Below, piece by piece: positions 1 through 8,803 of a DNA stretch of 64,000 nt (position 1 is its first letter; every line of letters starts with the position of its first letter). This DNA comes from Pseudomonas koreensis (GTDB lineage Bacteria; Pseudomonadota; Gammaproteobacteria; Pseudomonadales; Pseudomonadaceae), in contig NZ_JAOEJU010000032.1 in NCBI RefSeq assembly GCF_025447595.1, positions 1-64,000 on the forward strand, written 5' to 3'. The position numbers were made by a program, and so were the translations under genes. The notes below the pieces were generated by a model. That model did no database searches. It had not been told where the DNA came from and worked only from the letters and a program-made list of their open reading frames with translations.

Positions 1-377
1 ATGGTCGAACCGTTCGACAGGGTGACGGTCACCGGCGTCTGCGCCGGGTTGGTCAGCGTGGCGGTGTAGGTGATCTGGCCACCTTCGACCACGGTACCGG
101 TGGCGGTCAGGGTCAGGCCGGTGGTGTCTCGCGAATCGACGATTGTGGTAACGGCCGGTGTCGGGTTCGGCACCAGGTTTTCGAAGTTGCCGCCGGTGGC
201 ACCGGTGATGGTGGTGGTGACGGTGCTGCCGTTGTTATAGACGTCATTCGGCGCGGTCGGCACGTTGACGGTGCCGGTAGTCTGGCCGGCGCCGATGGTG
301 ATGGTCGAACCGTTCGACAGGGTGACGGTCACCGGCGTCTGCGCCGGGTTGGTCAGCGTGGCGGTGTAGGTGATCTG
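1..377 (-). repeat. Tandem ~300-bp repeat units inside lapA
   Basis: Bases 1–77 and 301–377 are identical, a direct repeat with a 300-base period (100 residues). The intervening sequence is diverged but keeps the same pattern. These are the first Ig-like repeats of LapA, and the repeat array continues beyond the left edge. Confidence 0.85.
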
Positions 378-1244
378 ACCGCCTTCGGTCACGCTTGGAC
401 CCGCCGTCAGGGTGACGGTGGTGGTGTCGATAGTGTCGGTGACCTGGGTCGTGGCGGGAGTGGTCGGCGGGGTCACGGTGATGCCGCTGCCGCCGGTGGT
501 GCCGGTGACCGTCACGTCGATCTGGGTCGGGTCGTTATAAACAGTGTCGTTCGGTGCCAGTGGCACATTGACGGTGCCGGTGGTGGAACCGGCCGGAATC
601 ACGATCACCGCGCCGTTGGACAGGGTGATGGTCAGGTCGGTCAGCGGCGCCTGGGTCAGGGTCGCGGTGTATACCAGCACGCCGCCGGCTTCGGTGATAC
701 TTGGCGTGGCGCTGAGGCTCAGGGTCGACTCGCGCAGGGCGTTGGCGGTGGTGTCGGTGGTCTGGCCACCGGTGGTGTCCTGGGCAACCTGGCCGGCGGA
801 GTTGATGCCTGCGGTCGGGAAGCCAATGGTCGGGTCGACACGGCCGGCGGTCGCATCGAGCATCACGAAGCTGTGGCCACCACCGGCGGCGCCGCCAATC
901 CCTGCGGCGCTCGGGCCGGCTGCGGTGGATTCAAGGGCGGTAGTCGGGTCGACACCCGCGGCGATGGCTTGTTGCAGCTCTTCTACCGACGGCGCGGCTT
1001 GCGCGGTGGCTTCGGCCAGGTCAGTGCTGGAATCCGGGGTGTCGGCGCTCCACTGAGTGTCGCGGCCCAGATCGATCGTGCGGCCATCGGCCAGTTCCAG
1101 GGACACGGCGCCGGAAACGCCGGTGTCGACCTGATCGCCGGCAAACAGCCGGTCGCCTTCAACGAGTACGCGACGGACGCCCTCTGGGGACACCACGAAA
1201 ACCTGACCGACAATGCTTTTGACGATGGCAACAACACTGCTCAT
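1..1244 (-). CDS. lapA: LapA giant biofilm adhesin, N-terminal part (runs off the left edge)
   Basis: The first 414 codons of a very large cell-surface adhesin, read leftward from an ATG at 1244 with GGAGAG about 8 bases upstream. Residues 1 to about 110 form the retention module that, in P. fluorescens LapA, holds the protein in the outer membrane (starts MSSVVAIVKSIVGQVFVVSP). The TAAG motif cut by the periplasmic protease LapG sits at residues 107–110, as in Pf0-1 LapA. A Gly/Ala linker follows, then about 100-residue Ig-like repeats rich in Thr, Val and Asn. It is divergent from lapE-lapB-lapC, its type I secretion genes. lapD and lapG are not in this window and would be expected beyond the left edge. 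The C-terminal secretion signal is also outside, so full length is unknown. Confidence 0.93.
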   Translation of the reverse strand, partial: MSSVVAIVKSIVGQVFVVSPEGVRRVLVEGDRLFAGDQVDTGVSGAVSLELADGRTIDLGRDTQWSADTPDSSTDLAEATAQAAPSVEELQQAIAAGVDPTTALESTAAGPSAAGIGGAAGGGHSFVMLDATAGRVDPTIGFPTAGINSAGQVAQDTTGGQTTDTTANALRESTLSLSATPSITEAGGVLVYTATLTQAPLTDLTITLSNGAVIVIPAGSTTGTVNVPLAPNDTVYNDPTQIDVTVTGTTGGSGITVTPPTTPATTQVTDTIDTTTVTLTAGPSVTEGGQITYTATLTNPAQTPVTVTLSNGSTITIGAGQTTGTVNVPTAPNDVYNNGSTVTTTITGATGGNFENLVPNPTPAVTTIVDSRDTTGLTLTATGTVVEGGQITYTATLTNPAQTPVTVTLSNGST

Positions 1245-1603
1245 TGAAGACTCTCCGGGGTGTCACGTTCAGTTGACTTCCATAGATCTGATGGCGATCT
1301 GCGCCGATTCAGTCTGGACGTACTTTAAAAAAAGATGAAACAAAGTTGACGCTGCTTTTCGTCAATATTTTGGCTAGATTCTTTCGCTATTAACTTTATG
1401 CCAAACTATTGACCTTCTGGGAGCCATCCTAAACAATCGCCCCGGTAATGTCACATTGATATTTATGCGGCGACCTGCCCTTCAGCGTGTGATCCAGTTC
1501 CGGTTTTAAACTTTCCGACATACGGTCATTCCGGTTGCCATCTTCCGACGCAGCTCGCCATTTTGCTGTGATTCAAGACAAGAAGTTCTGGGAAATCTTT
1601 ACC
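1245..1603. promoter_or_regulatory. Divergent lapA / lapE control region with two FleQ-like boxes
   Basis: A 359-base gene-free stretch, clearly richer in A+T than the flanking genes, between the divergent lapA and lapE starts. Two 14-mers resemble the published FleQ site (GTCaNTAAAtTGAC). GTCAATATTTTGGC at 1361–1374 matches 11 of 14 positions and GCCAAACTATTGAC at 1400–1413 matches 10 of 14. An inverted repeat TTGACG-N8-CGTCAA spans 1346–1365 and overlaps the first box. FleQ is the c-di-GMP-responsive regulator of adhesin and matrix genes in pseudomonads. No convincing -35/-10 pair could be fixed for either gene. Assignment to FleQ is inference from sequence similarity. Confidence 0.5.
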
Positions 1604-2956
1604 ATGCGTTCGCACCTGTTCAAGGCTCTACCCTTCGCTCTCGCCGCGTCTTTCGTACAAGCACAATCCTTACCAGAAGCCATGCAGCAGGCACTGGATG
1701 TCCATCCGGAAATCCAGGCAGGCGTGAACAGTCGTTTGGCCGCGGATTATCAGTTAAAGGCTGCAAAAGGTGGATACCTGCCCAAGGTCGATCTGCTGGG
1801 CGGTTATGGCCGTGAAGGCACCGACAGCGTCACCACCCGCGCCGCCGGTGGTGGCAATCACTGGGAAACCCTGAACCGCAGCGAGTCGAGTTTGCGTCTG
1901 TCGCAGATGGTTTTTGACGGTTTTGCGACGTCCAGCGAAGTCGGGCGTCAACAAGCCACCGTCAACTCCCGCGCCTATTCCTTGCTCGGCACCTCCGAGC
2001 GCACCGCGCTGACCGTGGCCCAGGTTTATCTGGATGTGCTGACCCGTCGTGAGTTCGTGCGTCTGGCCGAGGAAAACCTGAAGAGCCACCAGCGTATCTA
2101 CGACCAGATCCAGCTGCGCACCCAGCGCGGCGTCGGCAGCGGTGCCGACCTCGATCAAGCCGAAGCGCGGATGGCCCAGGCCCGCAACAACCTGATCACC
2201 GAGCAGACCAACCTCGCCGACTCGGAAACCAATTTCCTCAGCGCCGTCGGCCAGATGCCCGATCAACTGGAGCGTCCGGCGCCGTTCATGGCGATGATGC
2301 CGGCCAACCTGAATGAAGCCCGCGCGCAGATGCTGGAAAACAGCCCGATCCTGCGCTCGGCCGAGTCCGACATCGCCGCTGCCGAAAAACAGTACGAGAC
2401 CGCCAAGTCGACCTTCTACCCGCGCTTCGACGCCGAGCTGGGCCGTACTGCCGACAACGACCTCGATGGCCAGAACGGTCACAACAACGAATGGCAGGCG
2501 ATGCTGCGCATGCGCTTCAACCTGTATTCGGGCGGCAGCAACAAGGCGGACCTGGAATCCAAGTCCTACCTGTCGAACCAGGCGCTGGACATCCGCAACA
2601 ACGCCTTGCGCCAACTGAATGAAGAATTGGGCCTGGCCTGGAACGCCCTGAACAACGCCAACGCCCAGGTGCCGATCGCTCAGCAGTACGTTGATCACAG
2701 CACCTCGGTGCGCACCGCTTACCAGCGTCAGTTCAGCCTCGGCGAACGTACCCTGCTGGATTTGCTCGACAGCGAAAACGAGTTGTTCACCGCTTCGCGG
2801 CGTCTGGCTGAAATCAAAAACATTCAGTTATTTACTCAGTATCGAATCAAGGCGACCATGGGCGAATTGCTCAAGAGCCAGGGAGTGGTCGCACCATTGG
2901 CATCTGTTGTGCAGAACGACGTGAAGCCCAAGGTCCAGCTGCCTGGGATGAATTGA
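1604..2956 (+). CDS. lapE: LapE, TolC-family outer-membrane channel of the LapA secretion system
   Basis: A 450-residue outer-membrane efflux protein. The first 22 residues (MRSHLFKALPFALAASFVQA) form a Sec signal peptide, so I start at the ATG at 1604 rather than at an in-frame ATG 23 codons upstream, which would bury the signal. The rest has the two long coiled-coil repeats of TolC proteins, with the typical 'R/N..A..LL..VAQ.YLDVL' pattern in the first half and 'GERTLLDLLDSENELF' near residue 385. It should trimerise in the outer membrane and dock with LapC to export LapA. It precedes lapB by 34 bases and is divergent from lapA, matching the known lap locus order. Confidence 0.9.
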   Translation: MRSHLFKALPFALAASFVQAQSLPEAMQQALDVHPEIQAGVNSRLAADYQLKAAKGGYLPKVDLLGGYGREGTDSVTTRAAGGGNHWETLNRSESSLRLSQMVFDGFATSSEVGRQQATVNSRAYSLLGTSERTALTVAQVYLDVLTRREFVRLAEENLKSHQRIYDQIQLRTQRGVGSGADLDQAEARMAQARNNLITEQTNLADSETNFLSAVGQMPDQLERPAPFMAMMPANLNEARAQMLENSPILRSAESDIAAAEKQYETAKSTFYPRFDAELGRTADNDLDGQNGHNNEWQAMLRMRFNLYSGGSNKADLESKSYLSNQALDIRNNALRQLNEELGLAWNALNNANAQVPIAQQYVDHSTSVRTAYQRQFSLGERTLLDLLDSENELFTASRRLAEIKNIQLFTQYRIKATMGELLKSQGVVAPLASVVQNDVKPKVQLPGMN

Positions 2957-2990
2957 GTTGTCCCTTTTAAACAGTTAAAGAGTGCCGAGC

Positions 2991-5147
2991 GTGGAATCAG
3001 AAGTCAGTCGAGTTCATCTCAGTCATGATCCACGCGCGTTGCACGACGATCCGTTACTGGATGGTCTGCTCGCTCTTTGCATGCTCCACCAGAAACCCGC
3101 CAGTGCGGCGATGCTGACCACCGGCCTGCCGCTACCCAAACAACGCCTGAGTGTCGAGTTGCTGCCCCGTGCAGCGGCGCGCGCCGGGCTGCAAGGGCGG
3201 GTGCTGCAACGCAAGCTGGAAGAAATTCCGGCGATTGCCATGCCGGCGCTGTTGCTGCTCAAGGATGGCCGCAGTGCCGTCCTGCTCGGCTGGCAGGGTG
3301 AGAACGAAGCGCGGGTGTTGCTCAGCGAAAGCGACGGCGGCGAGTCCCTGGTCAGCCGCGAGCTGCTGGCCGACGACTACACCGGCAAAGTGTTCTTCGC
3401 CCAGCCCCAGCACAAATTCGACGTCAACCACGGCACGCTGATCCCGCGCGCGCGCTCGTGGTTTCGTGACACCCTCAAGCGTTCGCGCTGGCTGTACGCC
3501 GACGCCATCGCCGCCAGTTTCCTGATCAACATCATCGCCATGGCCGCGCCGCTGTTCGTGATGAACGTCTACGACCGCGTGGTGCCGAACCAGGCCGAAG
3601 CGACCCTGTGGGTCCTCGCGCTGGGCATCACCGGCGCCTATATGTTCGATCTGATCCTCAAAAGCCTGCGCAGCCTGTGCCTGGATCTGGCCGGCAAGAA
3701 AACCGACCTGATCATCTCTGCCACGCTGTTCGAACGCATCGTCGGCATGGCCATGAAATACCGCCCGGCGCGGGTCGGCAGTTTTGCCCAGAACATCCAC
3801 GAGTTCCAGAGCCTGCGCGACTTCCTCGCCTCGCTGACCCTGACCAGCCTGATCGACCTGCCGTTCACCATCCTGATCTTCATCGTCATCGCGATTCTCG
3901 GCGGGCATCTGGTGTGGATTCCGGTGCTGGCCTTCCCGATTGCGCTGCTGATCGGCTACGCGTTGCAGAAGCCGCTGGTGGCAACCATGGAACGCACCAT
4001 GGCCCTCGGCGCCGAGCGTCAGTCCAGCCTGATCGAAACCCTCGCCGGCCTCGACGCGGTGAAGGTCAACAACGCCGAAAGCGAACGCCAGTATCAGTGG
4101 GAACAGACCATCGGCACCCTCAGCCGCCTCGAGCTGCGGGTGAAAATGCTCTCCGGTCTGGCGATGAACATCACCCTGCTGATCCAGCAACTGGCCGGGG
4201 TGATCATGATCGTCTTCGGCGTGTACCAGATCATCGCCGGCAACCTGAGCATGGGCGGCCTGATCGCCTGCTACATGCTCAGTGGTCGCGCCCTCAGCCC
4301 GCTGGCGTCGCTGTCCGGTCTGCTGACCCGTTACCAGCAGGCGCGGGTGACCATGACCTCGGTCGACCAGATGATGGAGCTGCCGCAAGAGCGCAATTTC
4401 GAAGAGCGCCCGCTGAGCCGCAAGGTTCTGCAAGGTGCGATCGAATGCCGCCAGCTCAACTTCACCTACCCGGAACAACAGAACCCGGCGCTGAAAAACA
4501 TCAACCTGGTGATCCGTCCCGGCGAGAAGATCGGCATCATCGGCCGCAGCGGTTCCGGCAAAAGCTCACTGGCAAAACTGCTGGTCGGCCTCTATCAGCC
4601 GGACGACGGTGCGTTGCTGGTGGACGGCGTCGACATCCGCCAGATCGACGTCAGCGAGCTGCGCTACAACATCGGCTACGTGCCGCAGGACATCCAGCTG
4701 CTGGCCGGCACCCTGCGCGACAACCTGGTTTCCGGCGCCCGCTACGTCGAGGACGAGCTTGTCCTGCAGGCCGCCGAATTGGCCGGCGTCCACGAATTCG
4801 CCCGTCTGCACCCGCAGGGTTATGAGCTGCAAGTCGGCGAGCGTGGGCAGAACCTGTCCGGCGGTCAGCGCCAGAACGTCGCCCTGGCCCGGGCGCTGTT
4901 GCTCAATCCGCCGATCCTGTTGCTCGACGAACCGACCAGCGCCATGGACAACACCGGCGAAGAACGTCTCAAGCAACGCCTCGCGGCGGTGGTGGAAAAC
5001 AAGACCGTGGTGCTGGTGACACACCGGGCATCGCTGCTGTCGCTGGTCGATCGCCTGCTGGTGGTCGACCGTGGACAGATCCTCGCCGACGGCCCGAAAG
5101 TGGCCGTCATGGAAGCGTTGAAGAAGGGGCAGATCAGTGTTGCTTAA
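2991..5147 (+). CDS. lapB: LapB, type I secretion ABC transporter for LapA
   Basis: A 718-residue inner-membrane ABC exporter. An N-terminal C39-like domain (about residues 1–135) lacks an obvious catalytic Cys/His pair, as in RTX-type transporters that only bind substrate. Six membrane segments follow (about 155–430), then a nucleotide-binding domain with Walker A GRSGSGKSS near residue 517, signature LSGGQRQNVALARAL and Walker B ILLLDEPTSAMD. I prefer the GTG at 2991, preceded by AAAGAG at good spacing, over the in-frame GTG at 2982 that has little room for a ribosome site. It overlaps lapC by 11 bases, so translation is probably coupled. Confidence 0.92.
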   Translation: MESEVSRVHLSHDPRALHDDPLLDGLLALCMLHQKPASAAMLTTGLPLPKQRLSVELLPRAAARAGLQGRVLQRKLEEIPAIAMPALLLLKDGRSAVLLGWQGENEARVLLSESDGGESLVSRELLADDYTGKVFFAQPQHKFDVNHGTLIPRARSWFRDTLKRSRWLYADAIAASFLINIIAMAAPLFVMNVYDRVVPNQAEATLWVLALGITGAYMFDLILKSLRSLCLDLAGKKTDLIISATLFERIVGMAMKYRPARVGSFAQNIHEFQSLRDFLASLTLTSLIDLPFTILIFIVIAILGGHLVWIPVLAFPIALLIGYALQKPLVATMERTMALGAERQSSLIETLAGLDAVKVNNAESERQYQWEQTIGTLSRLELRVKMLSGLAMNITLLIQQLAGVIMIVFGVYQIIAGNLSMGGLIACYMLSGRALSPLASLSGLLTRYQQARVTMTSVDQMMELPQERNFEERPLSRKVLQGAIECRQLNFTYPEQQNPALKNINLVIRPGEKIGIIGRSGSGKSSLAKLLVGLYQPDDGALLVDGVDIRQIDVSELRYNIGYVPQDIQLLAGTLRDNLVSGARYVEDELVLQAAELAGVHEFARLHPQGYELQVGERGQNLSGGQRQNVALARALLLNPPILLLDEPTSAMDNTGEERLKQRLAAVVENKTVVLVTHRASLLSLVDRLLVVDRGQILADGPKVAVMEALKKGQISVA

Positions 5148-6504
5148 GTCGGGTTTCAAGGATTCGATCCGCCGCTACTTCAAGGGCTCGGCATCGCTGC
5201 AGGGCCAGCCGCTGCCAGAGGTCAACAAGGCCTTGATCGAGGATGCGCCACGTGTGGTGCGCCTGACGATCTGGGCGATCATCGGTTTCTTCGTGTTCCT
5301 GATGCTGTGGGCCAACTTCGCCGTCATCGACGAAGTGACCAAGGGCGATGGCAAGGCGATTCCTTCGTCGAAGATCCAGAAAATCCAGAACCTCGAGGGC
5401 GGGATCGTCTCTGAGTTGTTCGTCAAGGAAGGCCAGATCGTCGAGGCCGGCGCGCCGCTGGTGCGTCTGGATGACACACGTTTTGCGTCCAACGTCGGTG
5501 AAACTGAAGCGGATCGCTTGTCGATGCTGCTGCGGGTCGAGCGTCTGAGTGCCGAGGTCGATGACCGTCCGCTGAATTTCCCCGAGGACGTGCTCAAAGC
5601 CGTGCCGGGTCAGGCAAAAAGCGAAGAGTCGTTGTACATCAGCCGTCGTCAGCAACTGCACGACGAAGTCGGTGGTTTGCAGGAACAGTTGATCCAGCGC
5701 CAGCAAGAGCTGCGCGAGTTCACCTCGAAGCAAGCGCAGTACCGCCAGCAACTCGGCCTGCAACGCCAGGAAATCAACATGTCCGAGCCGCTGGTGGCCC
5801 AGGGCGCGGTGTCGCCGGTGGAAGTGCTGCGACTCAAGCGTGCCGAAGTGGAAACCCGTGGTCAGCTCGACGCCACCACGCTGGCGATCCCGCGCGCCGA
5901 ATCGGCGATCAAGGAAGTGCAGCGCAAGATTGACGAGACTCGCGGCAAGTTCCGCAGCGAAGCTCTGACTCAGCTCAACGAGGCGCGCACCGACCTGAAC
6001 AAGGCCCAGGCCACCGGCAAGGCACTGGAAGATCGGGTCAGCCGTACGCTCGTCACCTCGCCGGTGCGGGGCATCGTCAACAAGATGCTGGTCAACACCA
6101 TCGGCGGCGTGATCCAGCCCGGTAGCGACCTGCTGGAAATCGTGCCGCTGGATGACACCCTGCTGGTCGAAGCGAAGATCCGTCCGCAGGACATCGCGTT
6201 CCTGCATCCGGGTCAGGAAGCCACGGTGAAGTTCACCGCGTATGACTACACCATCTACGGCGGTTTGAAGGCCAAGCTGGAGCAGATCGGCGCCGATACC
6301 ATCACCGACGAAGACAAGAAAACCACTTACTACGTTATCAAGCTGCGCACCGAGCGCAGCCATCTCGGCACTGACGAGAAGCCGTTGCTGATCATCCCGG
6401 GGATGGTGGCGTCGGTGGACATCATCACCGGCAAGAAGACCGTGCTGAGCTATCTGCTCAAGCCGATCATCCGGGCCCGGGCCGAGGCGTTGCACGAACG
6501 TTGA
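5137..6504 (+). CDS. lapC: LapC, HlyD-type membrane fusion protein of the LapA secretion system
   Basis: A 455-residue periplasmic adaptor. A single membrane helix lies at about residues 42–64 (LTIWAIIGFFVFLMLWANF), followed by a lipoyl-like half near 'NLEGGIVSELFVKEGQIV', long coiled-coil hairpins (about 125–300), and the closing lipoyl and beta-barrel segments ('LVTSPVRGIVNKMLVNTIGG'). It links LapB in the inner membrane with LapE in the outer membrane. The GTG start lies within the end of lapB and is preceded by AAGGGG at about 8 bases. It is the last gene of lapE-lapB-lapC; a REPIN follows 7 bases after the stop. Confidence 0.92.
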   Translation: MLLKSGFKDSIRRYFKGSASLQGQPLPEVNKALIEDAPRVVRLTIWAIIGFFVFLMLWANFAVIDEVTKGDGKAIPSSKIQKIQNLEGGIVSELFVKEGQIVEAGAPLVRLDDTRFASNVGETEADRLSMLLRVERLSAEVDDRPLNFPEDVLKAVPGQAKSEESLYISRRQQLHDEVGGLQEQLIQRQQELREFTSKQAQYRQQLGLQRQEINMSEPLVAQGAVSPVEVLRLKRAEVETRGQLDATTLAIPRAESAIKEVQRKIDETRGKFRSEALTQLNEARTDLNKAQATGKALEDRVSRTLVTSPVRGIVNKMLVNTIGGVIQPGSDLLEIVPLDDTLLVEAKIRPQDIAFLHPGQEATVKFTAYDYTIYGGLKAKLEQIGADTITDEDKKTTYYVIKLRTERSHLGTDEKPLLIIPGMVASVDIITGKKTVLSYLLKPIIRARAEALHER

Positions 6505-6511
6505 TTGGCCC

Positions 6512-6605
6512 CTTTCGCGAGCAAGCTCGCTCCCACAGAACTTTGTTGGCACATGGATATGTGTTTACCGAAGTCCCTTGTGGGAGCGAGCTTGCTCGCG
6601 AAGGG
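6512..6605. repeat. REPIN: two inverted REP elements
   Basis: Two REP copies in opposite orientation. The left one (6514–6537) contains GCGAGCAAGCTCGCTCCCAC and the right one (6579–6602) is its reverse complement, containing GTGGGAGCGAGCTTGCTCGC. About 41 unrelated bases separate them. This is the usual mobile palindromic doublet of P. fluorescens-group genomes. It lies directly after lapC and may help to end or stabilise the lap transcript. Confidence 0.9.
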
Positions 6606-6857
6606 GTCTGTCGGAACAACATATTCCGTCCGGAAGTGACACAAATGGTCACTCACCGTCCAGTCCATTCCTAAGCAATCGCCATATCGTTATTCGTTAA
6701 CAGTATTTAAATTCCGCTTCTTATAGCTATAAAGTCAGCCTCCTGCGTACCTGCCGACCAATCGGCGCGCCGCACGACACAAACCAACACGCAATCCAGC
6801 GTGAGTTTCTGATCGACGCGCGCGCCCTTGAGCGCGCCGTGCGTGGGAGATTGATTG
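6606..6857 (+). promoter_or_regulatory. Upstream region of the dioxygenase/ABC operon with an AT-rich palindrome
   Basis: The stretch from the REPIN to the dioxygenase start becomes A+T rich around 6665–6735. It contains the perfect 12-base palindrome TTATAGCTATAA at 6721–6732, with the element TTATTCGTTAACAGTATTTA just upstream. This is the likely promoter and regulator-binding area. CysB- or LysR-type control in response to sulfur supply is plausible but only inferred. Confidence 0.4.
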
Positions 6858-7754
6858 ATGTCCGCAGCTACTGCTACCCCAAGCGCCGCGACTGCCGCGC
6901 CGCAAACCTTCGAGATCCGCCCGTTCAGCGGTGCCGTCGGTGCCGAAATCATCGGCCTCGACCTGACCCGTCCGGTCAACGATGAAGACTTCGCCCGCAT
7001 TCACCGCGCGCACCTCGATCACCACGTCGTGGTGTTCCGCGACCAGCGCATCACCCCGCAACAGCAGATCGATTTCAGTCGCCGCTTCGGCGTGTTGCAG
7101 ATCCACGTGCTCAAGCAGTTCCTGCTGGCCAATCACCCGGAAATCCTCATCGTTTCCAACATCGTCGAGAACGGTCAGAACATCGGCCTCGGTGACGCCG
7201 GCAAATTCTGGCACTCGGACCTTTCCTATAAAGAGCTGCCGAGCCTCGGCTCGATGCTGCACGCCCAGGAGTTGCCGTCCGAAGGCGGCGACACACTGTT
7301 TGCCGACATGCACAAAGCCTGGGACAGCCTGCCCGACGCGCTGCGCAAAGCTGTCGAAGGCCGCTCGGCCGCGCATTCCTACACCGCGCGTTACAGCGAA
7401 ACCAAATTCGAAGGCAACTGGCGCCCGACCCTGACCCCGGAGCAATTGGCTCAGGTCGCCGAAGTCGTGCACCCGGTGGTCCGCACCCACCCGGAAAACG
7501 GCCGCAAGGCGTTGTTCGTCAGCGAAGGCTTCACCACCCGCATCGTCGGCCTGCCGGAAGACGAGAGCAAACAACTGCTCGACGAGCTCTACGCCCACAG
7601 CGTGCTGCCGCAGAACATCTATCGCCATCAATGGCAGCCCCACGACCTGGTGTTCTGGGACAACCGCTCGCTGATCCACCTTGCCGCCGGTTGCCCTGCG
7701 CACCTGCGCCGCAAGCTGTATCGCACGACCATCCAGGGCGACGCGCCTTTCTGA
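6858..7754 (+). CDS. TauD/TfdA-family 2-oxoglutarate-dependent dioxygenase
   Basis: A 298-residue cytoplasmic non-haem iron enzyme. The facial triad is visible as H119-x-D121 (FWHSDLSY) and H274 (SLIHLA), with R289 (YRTTIQGD) as the 2-oxoglutarate-binding arginine. Members oxidise taurine, alkylsulfonates, sulfate esters or other acids, releasing the acidic group. The ATG at 6858 is preceded by GGGAGA; an in-frame TTG one codon earlier is less likely. It is 18 bases from a NitT/TauT-type importer that should supply the substrate. Gene order (dioxygenase, binding protein, ATPase, permease) differs from E. coli tauABCD, so I do not name it tauD; the substrate is unknown. Confidence 0.8.
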   Translation: MSAATATPSAATAAPQTFEIRPFSGAVGAEIIGLDLTRPVNDEDFARIHRAHLDHHVVVFRDQRITPQQQIDFSRRFGVLQIHVLKQFLLANHPEILIVSNIVENGQNIGLGDAGKFWHSDLSYKELPSLGSMLHAQELPSEGGDTLFADMHKAWDSLPDALRKAVEGRSAAHSYTARYSETKFEGNWRPTLTPEQLAQVAEVVHPVVRTHPENGRKALFVSEGFTTRIVGLPEDESKQLLDELYAHSVLPQNIYRHQWQPHDLVFWDNRSLIHLAAGCPAHLRRKLYRTTIQGDAPF

Positions 7755-7772
7755 TTTGCCGGAGATCCGATC

Positions 7773-8798
7773 ATGTCCAAACGTCTTCCATTCGCGCCGC
7801 TGGCGGCGGCCATCGGCCTCGGTTTCAGCCTGATCGCCGGCAGCCTGGTGGCGCCGACCGTGGCCCACGCCGAAGGTGAAATCCGCATCGCCGAACAGTT
7901 CGGCATTGTCTATTTATTGCTCAATGTTGTGCGCGATCAGGGGCTGATCGAGAAGTACGGCAAGCAGGAAAGGCTCGACATCAAGGTCGACTGGACCCAG
8001 CTGTCCGGCGGCGCGGCGGTCAACGATGCGCTGCTTTCCGGTTCCATCGACATTGCCGGCGCCGGCGTCGGGCCGTTGCTGACGATCTGGGATCGCACCC
8101 ACGGCAAGCAGAACGTCAAAGCCGTGGCCTCTCTCGGCAACTTCCCGTACTACCTCGTCAGCAACAATCCCAAGGTCAAAACCATCGCCGACTTCACCGA
8201 GAAGGACCGCATTGCGGTGCCGGCGGTTGGCGTTTCGGTGCAGTCGCGCTTCCTGCAGTACGCGGCGGCTAAACAGTGGGGTGACAAGGAATTCAATCGC
8301 CTCGACAAGTACACCATCGCCGTTCCGCACCCGGACGCCACAGCTGCGCTGATTGCCGGCGGCACCGAGCTGACCGGGCACTTCTCCAACCCGCCGTTCC
8401 AGGATCAGGCACTGGAAAATCCGAACGTGCACGTGGTGCTCAACTCCTATGACGTGCTCGGCCCGAACTCGCCGACCGTGCTGTTCGCCACCGAGAAATT
8501 CCGCAACGAGAACCCGAAAACCTACAAGGCGTTCGTCGAAGCCCTGACCGAAGCCGCGCAATTTGCGCAGAACGATAAAGGTGCGGCGGCGGACACTTAC
8601 ATCCGCGTGACCAAGGCCAAGATCGACCGCGCCGCGTTGCTGAAAATCATCGACAACCCGCAGTTCGAATTCAGCGTCACGCCGAAAAACACCTACCCGC
8701 TCGCCGAATTCCTCTACCGCGTCGGCGCCATCAAAAATAAACCCGAATCGTGGAAGGACTACTTCTTCCAGGACGCCAAACCGCTGCAAGGGAGCTGA
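7773..8798 (+). CDS. ABC transporter periplasmic substrate-binding protein, NitT/TauT (SsuA) family
   Basis: A 341-residue precursor with a Sec signal peptide ending at about residue 34 (LVAPTVAHA/EGEI). The mature part has the two-lobe periplasmic binding fold of the nitrate/sulfonate/taurine family, with a segment of type 'GGAAVNDALLSGSIDIAGAG' and a central 'DRIAVPAVGVSVQSRFLQ'. It should deliver an organic anion to the membrane complex encoded downstream. GGAG stands about 8 bases before the ATG. It is followed after 5 bases by the ATPase gene. An aliphatic sulfonate or sulfate-ester substrate is inferred from the adjacent dioxygenase. Confidence 0.8.
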   Translation: MSKRLPFAPLAAAIGLGFSLIAGSLVAPTVAHAEGEIRIAEQFGIVYLLLNVVRDQGLIEKYGKQERLDIKVDWTQLSGGAAVNDALLSGSIDIAGAGVGPLLTIWDRTHGKQNVKAVASLGNFPYYLVSNNPKVKTIADFTEKDRIAVPAVGVSVQSRFLQYAAAKQWGDKEFNRLDKYTIAVPHPDATAALIAGGTELTGHFSNPPFQDQALENPNVHVVLNSYDVLGPNSPTVLFATEKFRNENPKTYKAFVEALTEAAQFAQNDKGAAADTYIRVTKAKIDRAALLKIIDNPQFEFSVTPKNTYPLAEFLYRVGAIKNKPESWKDYFFQDAKPLQGS

Positions 8799-8803
8799 TC
8801 GAC

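Noticed and set aside
873..1247. Plus-strand open frames over the first kilobase
   Set aside because: They are opposite the LapA N terminus, whose frame shows the TAAG motif and repeats and has a proper start site.
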